Below, in pieces: positions 1 to 12,203 of a stretch of 64,000 bases of DNA; position 1 is the stretch's first letter, and the number at the start of each line of letters is the position of its first letter. The notes beneath the pieces were generated by a model that was given only the letters and a program-made list of their open reading frames with translations, was not told where the DNA came from and searched no databases. A program made the translations under genes and the position numbers. Origin of the DNA: Rutstroemia sp. NJR-2017a BVV2 (Eukaryota > Ascomycota > Leotiomycetes > Helotiales > Rutstroemiaceae); the NCBI GenBank assembly GCA_002946415.1, contig NJPS01000033.1, positions 124,001 through 188,000 on the forward strand, read 5' to 3'.

Positions 1-1009
1 TCCAACCCAGTGATGCAGCATGCCGGCCACACTTTGAAATCGCGGTTGCTGGACAAGCCAGCAATTTGACAGGACTTGTGTCTAGAATCTCGTCAGCTTT
101 TCATCTTATCAGGGATACGAAGTGTCGAGATGGCAGTTATGATACTTCGTTCTTTCTTGGGCTTCACATCCTACGAAGTCTTTGGCTGAATCGCCCGATT
201 TCTGCGTCCATGCAGTCATGGTGGATGGAAACCCTTCTAACATTGTCATATGATATATGCTATCTATCGGTGCCGCTACCGTTTGTTCCTTCATCATCCT
301 CTTCACTACTCACTTGGAGGCGTAACATAGTCTATGATGTCTCCAGAGCATTGCTGCCAGTGAACTGCACCTCTACTCAATCTCCTTCATCTCAATTTGG
401 AAGGAGCCAGTTTGATTCACTCCTTTGGTTTTATATTCACTGTTTTCTTTAGCCTCTTTCCGATCTATCGCCTTTTACCTCCATCGTCTTTTACCTCCAT
501 CTTCTCTTCCATCCATCTTCTCTTCCATCCATCTTCTCTTCCATCCATCTTCTCTTCCATCCATCTTCTCTTCCATCCATCTTCTCTTCCATCCATCTTC
601 TCTTCCATCCATCTTCTCTTCCATCCATCTTCTTTTCCATCCATATTCTTTTTTCTATCTCAACCTCTTATCAGCCAAAAACGTCAACAAAAACAGCATA
701 TATACTCTCGTTGTGGAAGCAGATCGACTGCTCGCAGAAATTGGGTACAGCAAGACCTCCTAGCAATCGTTTGGAACAAAATAAAACCCATGCACCTTGA
801 GCTTCAAGCTTAGCGCTAGCTATATCGCGCATCTCTCTGCGGCTCGCCCTCACTGTCCAAAATTTACCAACGAAAAGTGTAGGTCGGTATCAATCACTAT
901 TTGATCCTATTCATCCCAACTCCCTTCTCTTAACCACGACGGTGCGGATTCTCCGCTCAGATCGTTCAACTCTTCCGTCATTTACCTGCTTCAGAGATCA
1001 TAAGTGACA
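1..1009. other. Upstream spacer of the SNF2 gene
   Basis: No gene is recognised here. Open frames in the first 450 bases have no familiar motifs. Bases 502-645 hold a 16-bp minisatellite, listed separately. The last 150 bases before the start codon are pyrimidine-rich, as is common for fungal promoters and leaders. Confidence 0.5.
502..645. repeat. 16-bp minisatellite, about nine copies
   Basis: The unit TTCTCTTCCATCCATC is repeated almost perfectly head to tail. The last copies have small changes (TTTTC for TCTTC). The unit length is not a multiple of three, so all frames read through as Ser/Leu/His/Pro repeats. That is why long but meaningless open frames cover it. Confidence 0.9.
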
Positions 1010-4000
1010 ATGGCGGATACATCACAACAGAATAGATCGGCTTCGGAGCCTCTAGTCAATCAAAATCAGGACGATAATTTGGATGATAACATTATGGAAG
1101 CCACTGAGGCCGAAGGGATATCAGCGTCCAGAGCTGTCAAGAAATCAGATTCTGCACCCCCAGCTACCAGTGCGCCATCAATCATCATCAAAACTGAGCC
1201 GGATGACATTGAAGTAGTCAATCAGATTGTCGTTTCTTCACCTGTGGTTGCTCCAGCTACGCCAGTGACAAGGAAGAGGGCCAGATTTGGTGGGGACACT
1301 GAGGAGCCATCTATTGCTGGAAATTCTGAGGCAGAGGATCTTCATATCAAAAATGAACCTGGAATCGAAAGAGAGGCTTCACCTCCACCATACTCCCGAG
1401 ACATTTCAACCCCACCAAAGCGTCGAAAGTCTCTCTTCCAAAATACACCTTACTCCTACATGACAAACACATCTACACAGCAGGAGGTCGACAATGAAGA
1501 GGAAGGTGAAGAGTCCGAATTCGAGTTCGACCGGGAGGGAACAAGTGAAAGTGAAAATGGAAGTGAAATGACTGATGCTCAGCCACAAGTTACCACAAAA
1601 CCAAAGAAGCCTCGAGCAAAGCCTGTGAAAACTGCCAGAGAATGGTGGGTGCGATGTTACAACACTAAAGCAAAGTTCCCTAAAGCAAGAAATCGCAGAA
1701 TTTTTGCAAACGATGGAGCTGCTTCAAAGGTTCACAACTTCATGACTCACAATCCTATCGCCAATCACAATGAGGCGGCCAAGAAAGATGTGACCTCAGA
1801 CGTTGTAGCTTCATCAAAACAAGCTTACTTTGATCAGGTAACTAGGAACATTCGTACTGATGGTCGCATTCATTATTGCAAAGGCGACAAAACTGCCCTG
1901 AGAGTTGCCGGGGAGAGCTTTGGCCGGGGCAATGTGAAATTTGATAAGGGGGACTTATGGGCAGTGAAGGGAATGAAAAGCTGTAAGTATCACAAACCTT
2001 GGATATCTTGAATCTCTGCTAAACATTTCAATTGGTAGCTCTGCATCCCCATCAATTACTCTGCGCGAGTTGGATGTTGGGCCGTGAGTTCGACCCTGAA
2101 GGCCCATCCGGAGGCTTTAATTGCGACGTGATGGGGCTTGGAAAGACTGTCGAGGTTTTAGCTGTGAGCCATAATTTCATAAATATGATTAAAAATGTGC
2201 AATCTCTAACTCAAGCTCCAGACAATCATAGGAAACCCTCGCCCAGTTGACGTACCAAGAAAAGAAGTTGGCCCGACACTCGTTGTTTGCCCATCCAGTA
2301 TTGTAAGTTATATTTCACGATAGATTGTCGCTTACTAACTTCAGCAGTCCGCGCAATGGAGGGCAGAAATTAAAAAGCATATCGCAGATGATGACATAAA
2401 TGTGGTTGTATATAGGAAGAGCCAGAAACTTGAAAAGCAGGCAGTTCAAAATGCTGACATTGTAGTGACCACGTACAACCAATTATTAATGAGTTGCCCA
2501 TGGCCCACAAAGGAGTGGTTTGCAAAGCTTGCGAGGGTGCGTGCAGATGGAGGCGACTCTATTGATGAGGAAACAGACATAGAGGAATGGATCGATGAGA
2601 ATCGTAAGGATCGTGCAGATGTTTTGCACCAAATCAAATGGTATAGAGTTAGACTTCCCTCTTCCTCCAACACAGATCATGTGCTAACAAATGACCTTCA
2701 GATTGTTCTCGATGAGGCAGTTAGTAGTCTCGCCAAATCACCCTTTCACACACTAATTTTGGTAGCACAACATCAAAAACCACACATCCCGCACAAGCCA
2801 TGCTGCGAGTGCTCTTCTGGGACAACACAGATGGGTAGTGACTGGAGTAAGCTAGCCCACTCAGCTTCCGTTCTCACTTGACATGAGCTTATCTTCATAG
2901 ACCCCAATGATGAATGGTCGATCAGGTTAATCACATATCATGTGCCTATCTAGTCTTACTTCCCACTGATTTGAAGCAGAACTATATCCGTACTTTCGCT
3001 TTTTGAAAGATGTTGCAACCACGAATACCTTCGCGGAGTATGTAAAGTTTGGTTTCATGCCCACTGGCACTTATTTACTAACTTGGACTTGAACATTGTA
3101 GATTCAAGAAAGCGTATTGCAACGATCAAAGTGTTTGTCATTTATTCCAGCCCCGCTCAAGGAATTTCGCTGACATGAAAGTATAGGAGTTGTGCAACAG
3201 CCGCCTTGACGCTGTGCTGTCGAGATTGGTCATTCGGTAAGTTGTTCAGTCTTGGGTTTCGTAAGTGGGATCAATACGTTAACTTCAAGGAGGAGGACGA
3301 TGCAATCCAGGATTATGGATAAGGAGATCGTTACGCTACCTAATCCTCATCGCAAAGATGTCACGATCGAGTTCGATCCAGTAACTGAAGTTCTATATCG
3401 CGCCGTCGAACGAAAATTTAGAGAGTTGATCAAGACAAAGAATTCCTCCGATTCCAAGGCCGACCCAAGGAAAAAGTTGAAGTATATCATCATCATGATT
3501 CTAAGGCTACGACAGTGAGTAATCGCCTGCTCATCGTGGTTTTCGTCTGCTGATTAATAAGATTCACCGCGTCTCCGGTCTTGATCGAGCCTCAAATGAA
3601 GGTAAGTGGATGCACTCTCATCATAGTTTTAACTCACTCTCCTAGATCATGTTCGATGCTTTCGCTCTGCGTGAAGTTCAGAAGAAAATGCAGGAAGTTC
3701 ATCCCGACTCGGAACTCCAGGGCGCTGATCTCGCATTGCATGATCGTAGGTCGAACAATCATCGGTTGTCTGCAATCTCACTGGACTAACTCCGGGCCCC
3801 AACAGGTATTACCATGTGGATAGATGATCTTGAACATGGCAGAGAAATCCCGAATAGCTACAAACTCTCTGATGAAGATGAATGCTGGCTGTGTTATGAC
3901 GCGACCCAGGACCCACAACAGATCCGTGAATGTGGGCATCTCTTCTGTGGCGCCTGCATAGAAGATAATATCATAGATCAGACTTCTAAATCTGACGTAA

Positions 4001-5061
4001 GTTGATGAGGTCCAATGTCATAAAGGTTTGACTCGGACAATTTGTTCTAGCTAATGTATGTAGACTTTACATTGTCCGAAGTGCGGCAAGATATTTCTCT
4101 TCGAGCGTCTGAAGTCAATCGGTAAAAGCCCGCACGCTATTGCCAAGGCGGCTAAGAAGGGAAGGGATACATTGAACTTTGCACCCCGCCTAGACGTAAG
4201 ATCAGAGTGGCTTGAAGAGTTTGACAAGGGGAATGCCTCGTTGCCTAGGAGTGCAAAGGTGGACGCAATCCGCAATAAACTCCGCACTTGGAAGAAAGAG
4301 GCACCCTCCGACAAAGTCATCATCTTTGTGCAGTGGAGCCTGATGATTCGCTTAATTGGAGTCATGTTACAGGAAGAAGATATTCCTTTCATCTATTATG
4401 TTGTGAGTTTGCAGAAGAAACCTACAAAGACAGTAATATCTTACTGACATACTGCTAGGGCGAAATGTCACAAAACGAAAGAACCGATGCTCTGAAGGCG
4501 TTCGAAACAACTCCTGAAGTTACAGTTCTCCTCATAGGCCTTAAAGTCGGTGGGGTTGGCCTAAACCTCACATGTGCCAACCGGGCCATCATGGTGTAAG
4601 GGGAATGCTTTTCTACCCTTAGACTTACAACTGACAACCATGCAGAGATCTTTGGTGGAATTCGGCAGTGGAAAACCAAGCGAACAGTCGAATTTATCGA
4701 ATTGGCCAGGATAAAGAGACCCATTTTGCTAGATTCATGATGAGAAGAAGTGTTGACATTCGACTGCTTCAGAGTTAGTCATACTACTTTTGTATCAAGC
4801 CCCAACTGATTTGAAGTAGTGCAAATCCGTAAGAGTAAGGAAATCGACGGAACCTTGAATGGAAAGGGATCGCTCTCCGCAAAAGATACGCTCGGCTTCT
4901 TAGGCGAGGTTGTCAACGGTAGCGTTCCCGTCCCTGGGGTTTCATCACCGTCTTACTGACAGTTCACAGATGGATTCGGGGCCATGGTGGAGATAATTTC
5001 CGATTACGAGAAACTAGACGACTGGCTGAACGAGCACTTGAATAAGCTGCCCCCAGTTTGA
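1010..5061 (+). CDS. SNF2-family ATPase with RING finger (RAD5/RAD16-like)
   Basis: Predicted DNA-dependent ATPase and probable E3 ubiquitin ligase of the RAD5/RAD16 branch, expected to act in the nucleus. The first exon (to 1982) encodes an acidic, disordered tail of about 320 residues. After it come the Walker A region MGLGKT (about 2130-2150), a DEAH box split by an intron (about 2710-2770), the TGTPMMN motif (about 2840-2910), and a C3HC4 RING (CWLC, ECGHLFCGAC, CPKCGK) between about 3880 and 4090. The helicase C half follows with GGVGLNLT and IYRIGQ. About 18 introns of 45-65 nt are needed and all give a continuous frame to TGA 5059-5061. The start is ATG 1010; an in-frame GTG two codons upstream is not used. 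Oddities: Walker A is preceded by Asp-Val rather than the usual Asp-Glu, and no HIRAN domain was seen. The family is clear; orthology to RAD5 or RAD16 is not settled. Confidence 0.88.
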
Positions 5062-7799
5062 AGATCTCGAGTTCGAAGAACTAATGACGAATTCTACTCC
5101 TATGCTTAGTTCAACGCTGGAGACTAAGCATTTCAGGGACCTTCAGCACCGACTATCAGTCCAATCTCTCACGTCATTATCTACAGCAATACTTGTCTAG
5201 CACCACCTCAATTTCGTATCCTTGGAGTTGTTCTTATCAACATGCGATAAATCTTCCAGCATTTACCTACCGAAAAGCACAAGAAGCTGCCCAACGCAAG
5301 TATCTTTAACTTCGTTAGCATAACCTTACACTACCATCAAAAGTTTTATCTAGCGATTATTGCTTCATTGACCGCTCTTCATATTCACATACACAATTCA
5401 TTCGCCCCTAGTGGGTATTTCGTCTTGTTCTGATAGCCATTCACCAAATCTACTACTTGCGACTAGCAACCGCAAGCTTGGAGGACTGAATAGAGCGAAG
5501 AACTGAAATGGCAATTGCCATTGCCATTGGCGGAGAGCAGATTGTTGTTCATGATCTATCATCCTCTGCAATTCTAGCGAGAGACGTTTCTTTGGGAAAG
5601 GAGAGGAAGGAAGGAAGGCACTTATTTGTTTCATTGGGCACCTTGGACACATATCGCAAGTTATCATCTGGTTTTATCTTAGATGCGTTTACTATTTATT
5701 AACTATTGGCTTTGATAAGCTCTTGCCCTTTACTAAGTCGTGACACGACACCACGTAGTCGACTTCCCTAACCATCGCCAGGAATCATCCCTTCCCTACC
5801 CCTCTTCTTGCCACCCCACCATTTCCACGTCTCCTTCAACCTTCCACACACTCTCCTGCTTCTTCAAATCTCTTCAATTATTCACGAACCCTACCTCGAG
5901 TCATGTTGACGAACCATGATGAGTAAGATCCTTTCCCGCGGCATAAAAGCCTCGTAGCATTCCCACCGGTAACACCCAAGCTGGTCGTCTTTCGTACATA
6001 ATTGATCACTCTGCTGGAGAACTACAACTGATCATATCTACAGAGATGAATCGGATCCCAGTACTCTAGTTCTACGCAAGTAATAGCACTCGTAGGCCTC
6101 TTGCAAATCCATAAATCTGGACTACCAAGTGGTTGAGACCAGACTCTCGGTTAATTTCTTGGCTGTCAGGAGAGCGAGGAATTCGAGATCCCCTCTTACT
6201 TTGACTGAGTCTGAGTTAAATGGGGAGAATGCTTCATACATGTGAATATGCATTACAGTTCTGATATTAAGTATGAAATACGCTTCACCGTCGCCCCTAC
6301 CCGCCGCCTCTTCGCAGTGTATGTACGACTTAATAGCCTACCTACGGCTCATGCTTCTCACTCTGATGTAACTCCGATCTTACAGCCAGTTTTCCGTGGA
6401 TCTTCTCGTGTATAGCCTGTGTGAAACCATGAAGGGGATGGCCAGGACGCTTCAGATATAGAACTCCTGGGGGATCGGAAAGACAGGGAGATTCTAAATA
6501 CGACTACCACCGAAACACTCAATCATCATAGAGCAGAGGCTCAGTATCAACAACCTACAAATGTCCTCAGAAGAGGCCCAAAGACCGAGAAATGCTCCGG
6601 AACCCGCAATGGAATTTTTACATATGAATCTATTGATATCTGCTTTTTTGACGACAGCAAACATAAACCTCTGATATTTTCAATTCTGATTCGCTCCTTA
6701 TCTAAGTTCTTTCACTTCCTATCCAATACAGTTGCACTATTCTTTAATCCATAAATACTCTCTTACCATCGACTTTTTATTATTCCCGTCCTTCCCCAGA
6801 TACATGTGCCCCACCTACCGCCTCTCACCCACCAGATCTTATTCCTAAGTTGGTATCGGCCCCTCCCCTTCCTAACTACTACATATCTAGTCCCTCACTC
6901 CCCAGCACTAAATACCCCACCCGTATCCCCTGCCATCCACCCTAAACCTGTCCATCTTACATCCACCCCAAACCTACCCCTCTCTCCTCACCACCTCACC
7001 ACCCGCATCTCCCATCTTTACTCCCCCCTCCTCCATCACACATCACCAATCTCCTTCAATCACCCAACAAAAGCCCACAACCAGTATCTTCAGAAAAAAG
7101 TCAAAATTGGTATCATTCATTACTATACTGTCACAATCCAACAAACAAAACCCCCCAACCCAACCTATAACCGAATCCGATCTTTATCCATCCATCCATC
7201 CTCACCCCCCTCTTCGCCTTTACACATCTTTACCCGCCTCTTCCTCTCTCACTCACTCACACCAATAGAAAACAACACAACCGAACCGTAGTGAGAGAGA
7301 AAAAGACTAAAAATACCAACGACGCATACCATACACCACAGAGAAAAGGAGAAAGTGAAACGTTAAAAAAGACATGGTTCCTCCCTCCCCTCTCCATCCA
7401 TCCATCCATTCCCAAGATCCACTTCCCTCCCCGTCTACCGTTGCGTTTCTTTTCAGAAAGAAAAGGGTATGTATCCTCATTCCATGTCATTCCGTACGTA
7501 TCTCGTCTCATCTTCATCCTAACCCATCCCATCGCATACGCGTCCCAAACCCCATATCCTGTCATATCGTACCCTGTAAACCAACCAGTTCCTGCGTAGG
7601 AAGGAATGTTTGCTGTCTTTTTATATGGCTTTTCCAACGGTGCCTGCAGTCCTGTGTGCGGAACCAATCTCATGATGTTTGTAACTCTCTCTCGCACATG
7701 CTACGCGTGGAAAGTACATTCCGCCTCCGCTCATATGGCCTTTAGAACGGTGCAAACTCGTTCGCTTTATATATCTTAATCATCAGTTACTAAATCTCC
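5062..7799. other. 2.7-kb spacer, no gene recognised
   Basis: This lies between the 3' ends of the SNF2 gene and the AT-hook gene, which converge on it. Short open frames at 5508-5702 and proline/serine-rich frames at 6806-7745 come from C-rich, pyrimidine-biased sequence and lack recognisable motifs. Part of 7250-7799 is probably the 3' untranslated region of the AT-hook gene. A non-coding transcript cannot be excluded. Confidence 0.45.
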
Positions 7800-8892
7800 C
7801 TACCTCCCCCTTCCAAACATCCCTTTAACCAATCTCTCTTCCCCCGCATCGAATCCACCCGTTCCAACAGCCCCACCTGCAGCATACCCCCCACCAACAC
7901 CTGCACCCCCAGCGTACCCCGCTCCCACACTACCACTTCCCGTCCTGTTCACCCTCAGCAGATCATTCCCGCCTGTATCAAATGCTCCCCCGAGCCCCGA
8001 GCTCGTGCCGTATAACGAGCCACCAGCATTGCTCCTCGTACTCGCGTTCTGCATAGCGTTCATACCAGCGGCCGCCGCAGCGCCGTAGGAATTGTGGCTA
8101 CCGAGCGAGTCCAAGGAGGGAAGATCGGGCCAGGACGGGTCGGTGAAATGATTGTATGGTTGATGTTGCTGCTGGGGCTGATGAGAAGATGCAGAGGGAC
8201 GGGAGTAGGCGGCGGTGAGGGAGGAGGGTTTGTAGTCTGGTTGGGAGTAGGAGGAGGCATTTGTGGCTGCGGAGAGGGAGGACGTGCGGGGGTTGTAGGA
8301 TGTGACTTCGGGTTGGGAGTAGGTTGGTGAGGCTTGGGCGAGGGAGGATGGCGTGCGGTAGGCGCTGTCGACTTGGGAGAATGATGGAGATTGTTGAGCG
8401 ATATTGTGAGGACTGGCGGTGCGGTATGCGTTATCTGCTTGGGTAAATTGAGGAGAAGGTTGAGTCATGTTATTAGTTCGATATGCATTGCCCAACTGCG
8501 GGGATGGTTGATGATTACTATATTGCTGGGCTGTTTGATGTGACGGATATTGAGAAACATAGTTTGCTGCAGTATTGCGAGGGAAATAGGGATTTGATGT
8601 AGTTCTTCCGGTAGAATTCTGTGTCATTTTCTGTTCATCACGTGAATTGCCCTGCTGCGAAGTTTGTTGTTGCATTTGGACTTGTTGAGTCTGCTGCGAG
8701 TTTTGCTGCACCATTTGCTGTGGAGTGGTTTGCTGAACCGAACCACTCTTTTGATGTTGACGAATCTGAGCAGGAACTGACGGTGTTACGCTTCGACCAT
8801 TCTGTAAAGAATTTTTGAACTGGGCATAGTGGGCTTCAAGGCCCCCAACATCAGCAGGAGGTCGAGTCACCGGTGCACTCTGCTGTTGTTGT

Positions 8893-8924
<32 letters not shown>

Positions 8925-11066
8925 TTGTTGCTGGGTATTTTGTTGTTGTTGTATGCCTTGTTGTATGCCTTGTTGTATGCCTTGATTTGACGTCGCAGGG
9001 GAGTCGGGTATAGTACTTGGCGGTATAGGAGGGGTAGCATTACTGACAACAGAAGCAGCCTTTTTGCGCGCCGCAGGATCAGTTGGCGCGGGAGCCTTTG
9101 GTTTACGTTGTCTTTTCGCGGGTGGTGGAACAGCGGTAGTTTCAACAGATGCCCATTGAACATTCTCCTTCGGGACAACAGGACTTTCAGCAGGCGGTGG
9201 TAGAGGACTGGCGTTCTGATTTACATGACTAGCTTGCGATTGCGGTCTAGGTGGATTTTGAGCAGAAGCATTGGGAACAGGCTTCGGTTTATTAGGTCCT
9301 CGTTTTCGTTTGATGCCAGCAGGCGTAGTCCCATTATTCACAGGTGTCGTTTGGTTTGTATTGAAATTAACAGCATTTGCTCCTCCCGACGGTCCCCCCT
9401 CACGTTGCAATACTTCGAAAACAGCTCTTTCCTCAGGACTGAATTGTTGCTGTGGAAGAACAGCAGAAGATGCGGTTGCGTTGGTTTCCGTTGGCCAGTG
9501 TTCTGCGGAATATGTCAACTGTGGTTGTGTATTATTGTTATTATTCTTCTGCATTGGGACAATTGGTGTTTCCTTTGGTGGGGCAGGCTTCTCAACAGTC
9601 ATCTGCGCGACAGCAGGCGTATGTTGGACGTTCTTTTCCGACGGCCCCTGATCTGCAGAAGCCTCACCATTGTTTGTCCCGCTACCTTCGCTTCCCGTTT
9701 GTGCCTCTTTTCCCTTATTTCGCGATCCTTTCGGTCTACCTCGTCTTCGTTTGCTTGTAGATGCAGTATCGGGTATTCCGTCATCGGCTTGTTGTGTCAC
9801 AGGTGTTGCAGGTCGCTCGGGTAGTGGTTGTGGTGCAACTAGCGGTGTTTGCTGGGGTGTTTGATTAAAGGTAGTGGGAGTCGCTGATGGAACTGGTGGG
9901 GCAGCCATAGGTGGAGCGGTATTAAGAAGAGTGACAGATGCCGGTAATCCCCAAGTAGGTGCTTGAACAGCCGGCCCATATCCGAATCCATTAGAGGGAC
10001 CTGGGGGATCAGATGTGCCATTTTCGTCAAAGGGCATGCCTTTCGAATCTCTCGGTGGTCTGCCTCGACCTCGTTTGCCTTTACTACTAGAAGGTGGTTC
10101 TTGCAACTTTGGTACAGGTGGTTCTGGAGGAGCTCTCGAAAGGTCGGGAAAGATCTCTGCTAACCAGCCAATAAATAATGCCCCAGTCTCTCTTGTATTC
10201 GCACTCTCCGGGAAGATACCATCTTCGGGGGGCGGTGCACCAGGTATGCCACCAAAATATGCCACTGCTTTACATACCTGATCAACAACCGTGATTGGGT
10301 TGATACTTCTCAACAGTGTCAACAATCGCGCCTGTTCATATTTTGTTTCGTCCGGAGTGAGTGGTCTCGCACGTTGTCTAGTGTCGTCTCGTGAGCCAAA
10401 CGGCGACACGCGATTGACAACTTCTTGTTTGGCCGCGTCGAGTCCCCTCTTTTTTGGCGGGATGAATTTTTCGGTCTGAGCAGCTTTCGCACGCGATGCC
10501 GTATTCTCGCTCGTTCTTCTCGCCGCCGCATCACGCTCTGCTGCCGCGTCCTTGCCTGGCACCTCTTTCTTGCCAGCTGGACTGGCTGCCATATGCATGA
10601 CACCAAAATTGCCCTTTTTATTATCCGTCTTGCCTTTCAGCTTACTCGGGACTGGATTTCGTACTCGGCCGTCCTTATTCGGGCCCAAAACACCGTCGAG
10701 TATCGGGTTCGAGTTCAACTCGACCAGCTCCAGCGCGCGAAAACCCTCCCCCGACGATGTTGTAGCTTGTTCCTGCAGTCCCGACTTCCCAGGCCCAACT
10801 GTTGGTGTCGATTCCTTATTATTCTGACCAGAAGCAGGGCGCGATGATTGTGCCATCGAGTCCTTGGTAGCTGCCGAGCCGGTGGTAATGACGACTGGTG
10901 TTTTGCTGCTGGTAACTAAATTCGCGTTCGGCGTCTGTATTCTAGGATGAAGCTCGGTCGCATTCACATTACCTTTAACGACATCAACAAATTGATTGAT
11001 ACGAAAGTGACCGAAATTTCCAGTATCATTTACAACTGCAGGATGACCAATAGATACTGTTGACAT
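7800..11066 (-). CDS. AT-hook, glutamine-rich nuclear protein
   Basis: A single-exon protein of 1,088 residues whose exact family I do not recognise. Three basic AT-hook-like patches are visible: GRGRPPRDS near residue 333, KRRRGRPKGS near 442 and KRKRGPNKPK near 586. These suggest binding to the minor groove of AT-rich DNA. A more ordered segment near residues 245-310 is the best candidate for a conserved domain. A polyglutamine tract lies near residues 706-729, preceded by three QGIQ units. The C-terminal half is rich in Gln, Ser, Pro, Tyr and Gly and looks disordered, like a transcription coactivator. The start ATG 11064-11066 opens an N-terminus with globular-looking sequence, so it is probably right. 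A chromatin or transcription role is an inference from composition. Confidence 0.8.
8878..8952 (-). repeat. CAG/CAA trinucleotide tract (polyGln)
   Basis: Mixed CAG and CAA codons (GCTGTTG on the plus strand) encode about 20 consecutive glutamines inside the AT-hook protein. Just after it on the plus strand, 12-bp units encode the QGIQ repeats. The mixed codons suggest the tract is kept at the protein level rather than being a pure slipped repeat. Confidence 0.85.
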
Positions 11067-12203
11067 GATCGTGATGATTGAAGAGAAGTTGTTGTCGCCA
11101 TGGTATCTATTTTGGTTGTACAGAAGAATTAGCTTTCGGTGGTAGATTTCAAAGAGGCTTGCTGCTTTCGAACACCACGGGACCGCGTCTAAGCTTTTTT
11201 GGACCCCAGATGGAGTTAGCTGGAGGAACTTGTAAGTACGTTACTGTTAGATTTACGATAGTTCTGTGTGGATTTGTTTGGTAAATATTGGGAGGAGAGT
11301 GTAATATTGCTCTATTTACTACGATTATTTGGTAGAGCTAGGTCATAGTCAACAGGACCAGCCCTCTAGGTTGATATCGAGACAGTGGTTTAAGCGTCTT
11401 TGGTGCCCTCGAACACGACAACATCACATTAATTTTTATACGACGCAGAATATCAGATGAACTGTGATGAAGGAGCATGCAAATTTATGGCGGCCGGGCC
11501 TCCTTCGCTATCGGGTCTCCTTCCCGTCTGCTCACGATATCAATGTGGAAGGTTACCATCAATCTCGACATTTTCCCGAGCAATAGTTATAGGACTGGAA
11601 TATCAGGAGTCGACATGTGTCTTCCAACAGAGTCGTATCCCTATTACTATGCCTATTGGAGGAGCCAAGTCAGAACTGAAAGTCAGCTTCGCATGCTCCT
11701 TTCCGTATGCATCCAAGTAATGTTGGGAGTAATGTTGGAATTAGAATACGAAACAATCCCAACCATGCGATAGGTTCATTACCCCCAAACACCGTCAGAT
11801 CTTACCTAACATATCGTAAACATGGACCGCAATATAAACAACCAAGAATCTGAACCCGACGGCGTAGAGTGCCACTATGAGTGTGTGTGTAAGAATCATC
11901 TCGCCGTGTTGCCATCGGGAGTACGGTATTCCTGAAGGGAAAAGATTGTATGGTCTGACAAGATTAAGTTTTAGTATGGTATTGTACACTTCATTATGGG
12001 TCGCAACTTGGCTTTTAAAGATCCCGTGTTTGTCTTGTCATCTCAACATGGTAGGTTGAAGTCAAGCCATAAAAAATCCATCATTACAGGGGGCCTTCAA
12101 AGCCTTCTAATCCCATCCAACCATCCAATCCTCATTCATGGGACCGACACCATACCCGCTATAACACTCGAATGAAATTTGTATACAAACAGTGCCATCA
12201 TAT
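11067..12203. other. Promoter region of the AT-hook gene and 3' flank of NUP107
   Basis: This 1.1-kb spacer has no recognisable gene. Open frames at 11457-11773 and 11795-12059 lack motifs. It must hold the promoter of the AT-hook gene (leftward) and the terminator of NUP107. Confidence 0.45.

Noticed and set aside
502..645. CRISPR-like array
   Set aside because: Repeats are directly adjacent without spacers, and the genome is fungal; it is a minisatellite.
5508..5702. 64-codon frame starting MAIAIAIGGEQ
   Set aside because: It has no recognisable domain, no plausible splice continuation, and lies between 3' ends of genes.
6806..7745. Proline/serine-rich open frames between the SNF2 and AT-hook genes
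   Set aside because: C-rich pyrimidine tracts create long frames on both strands with no motif or splice logic.
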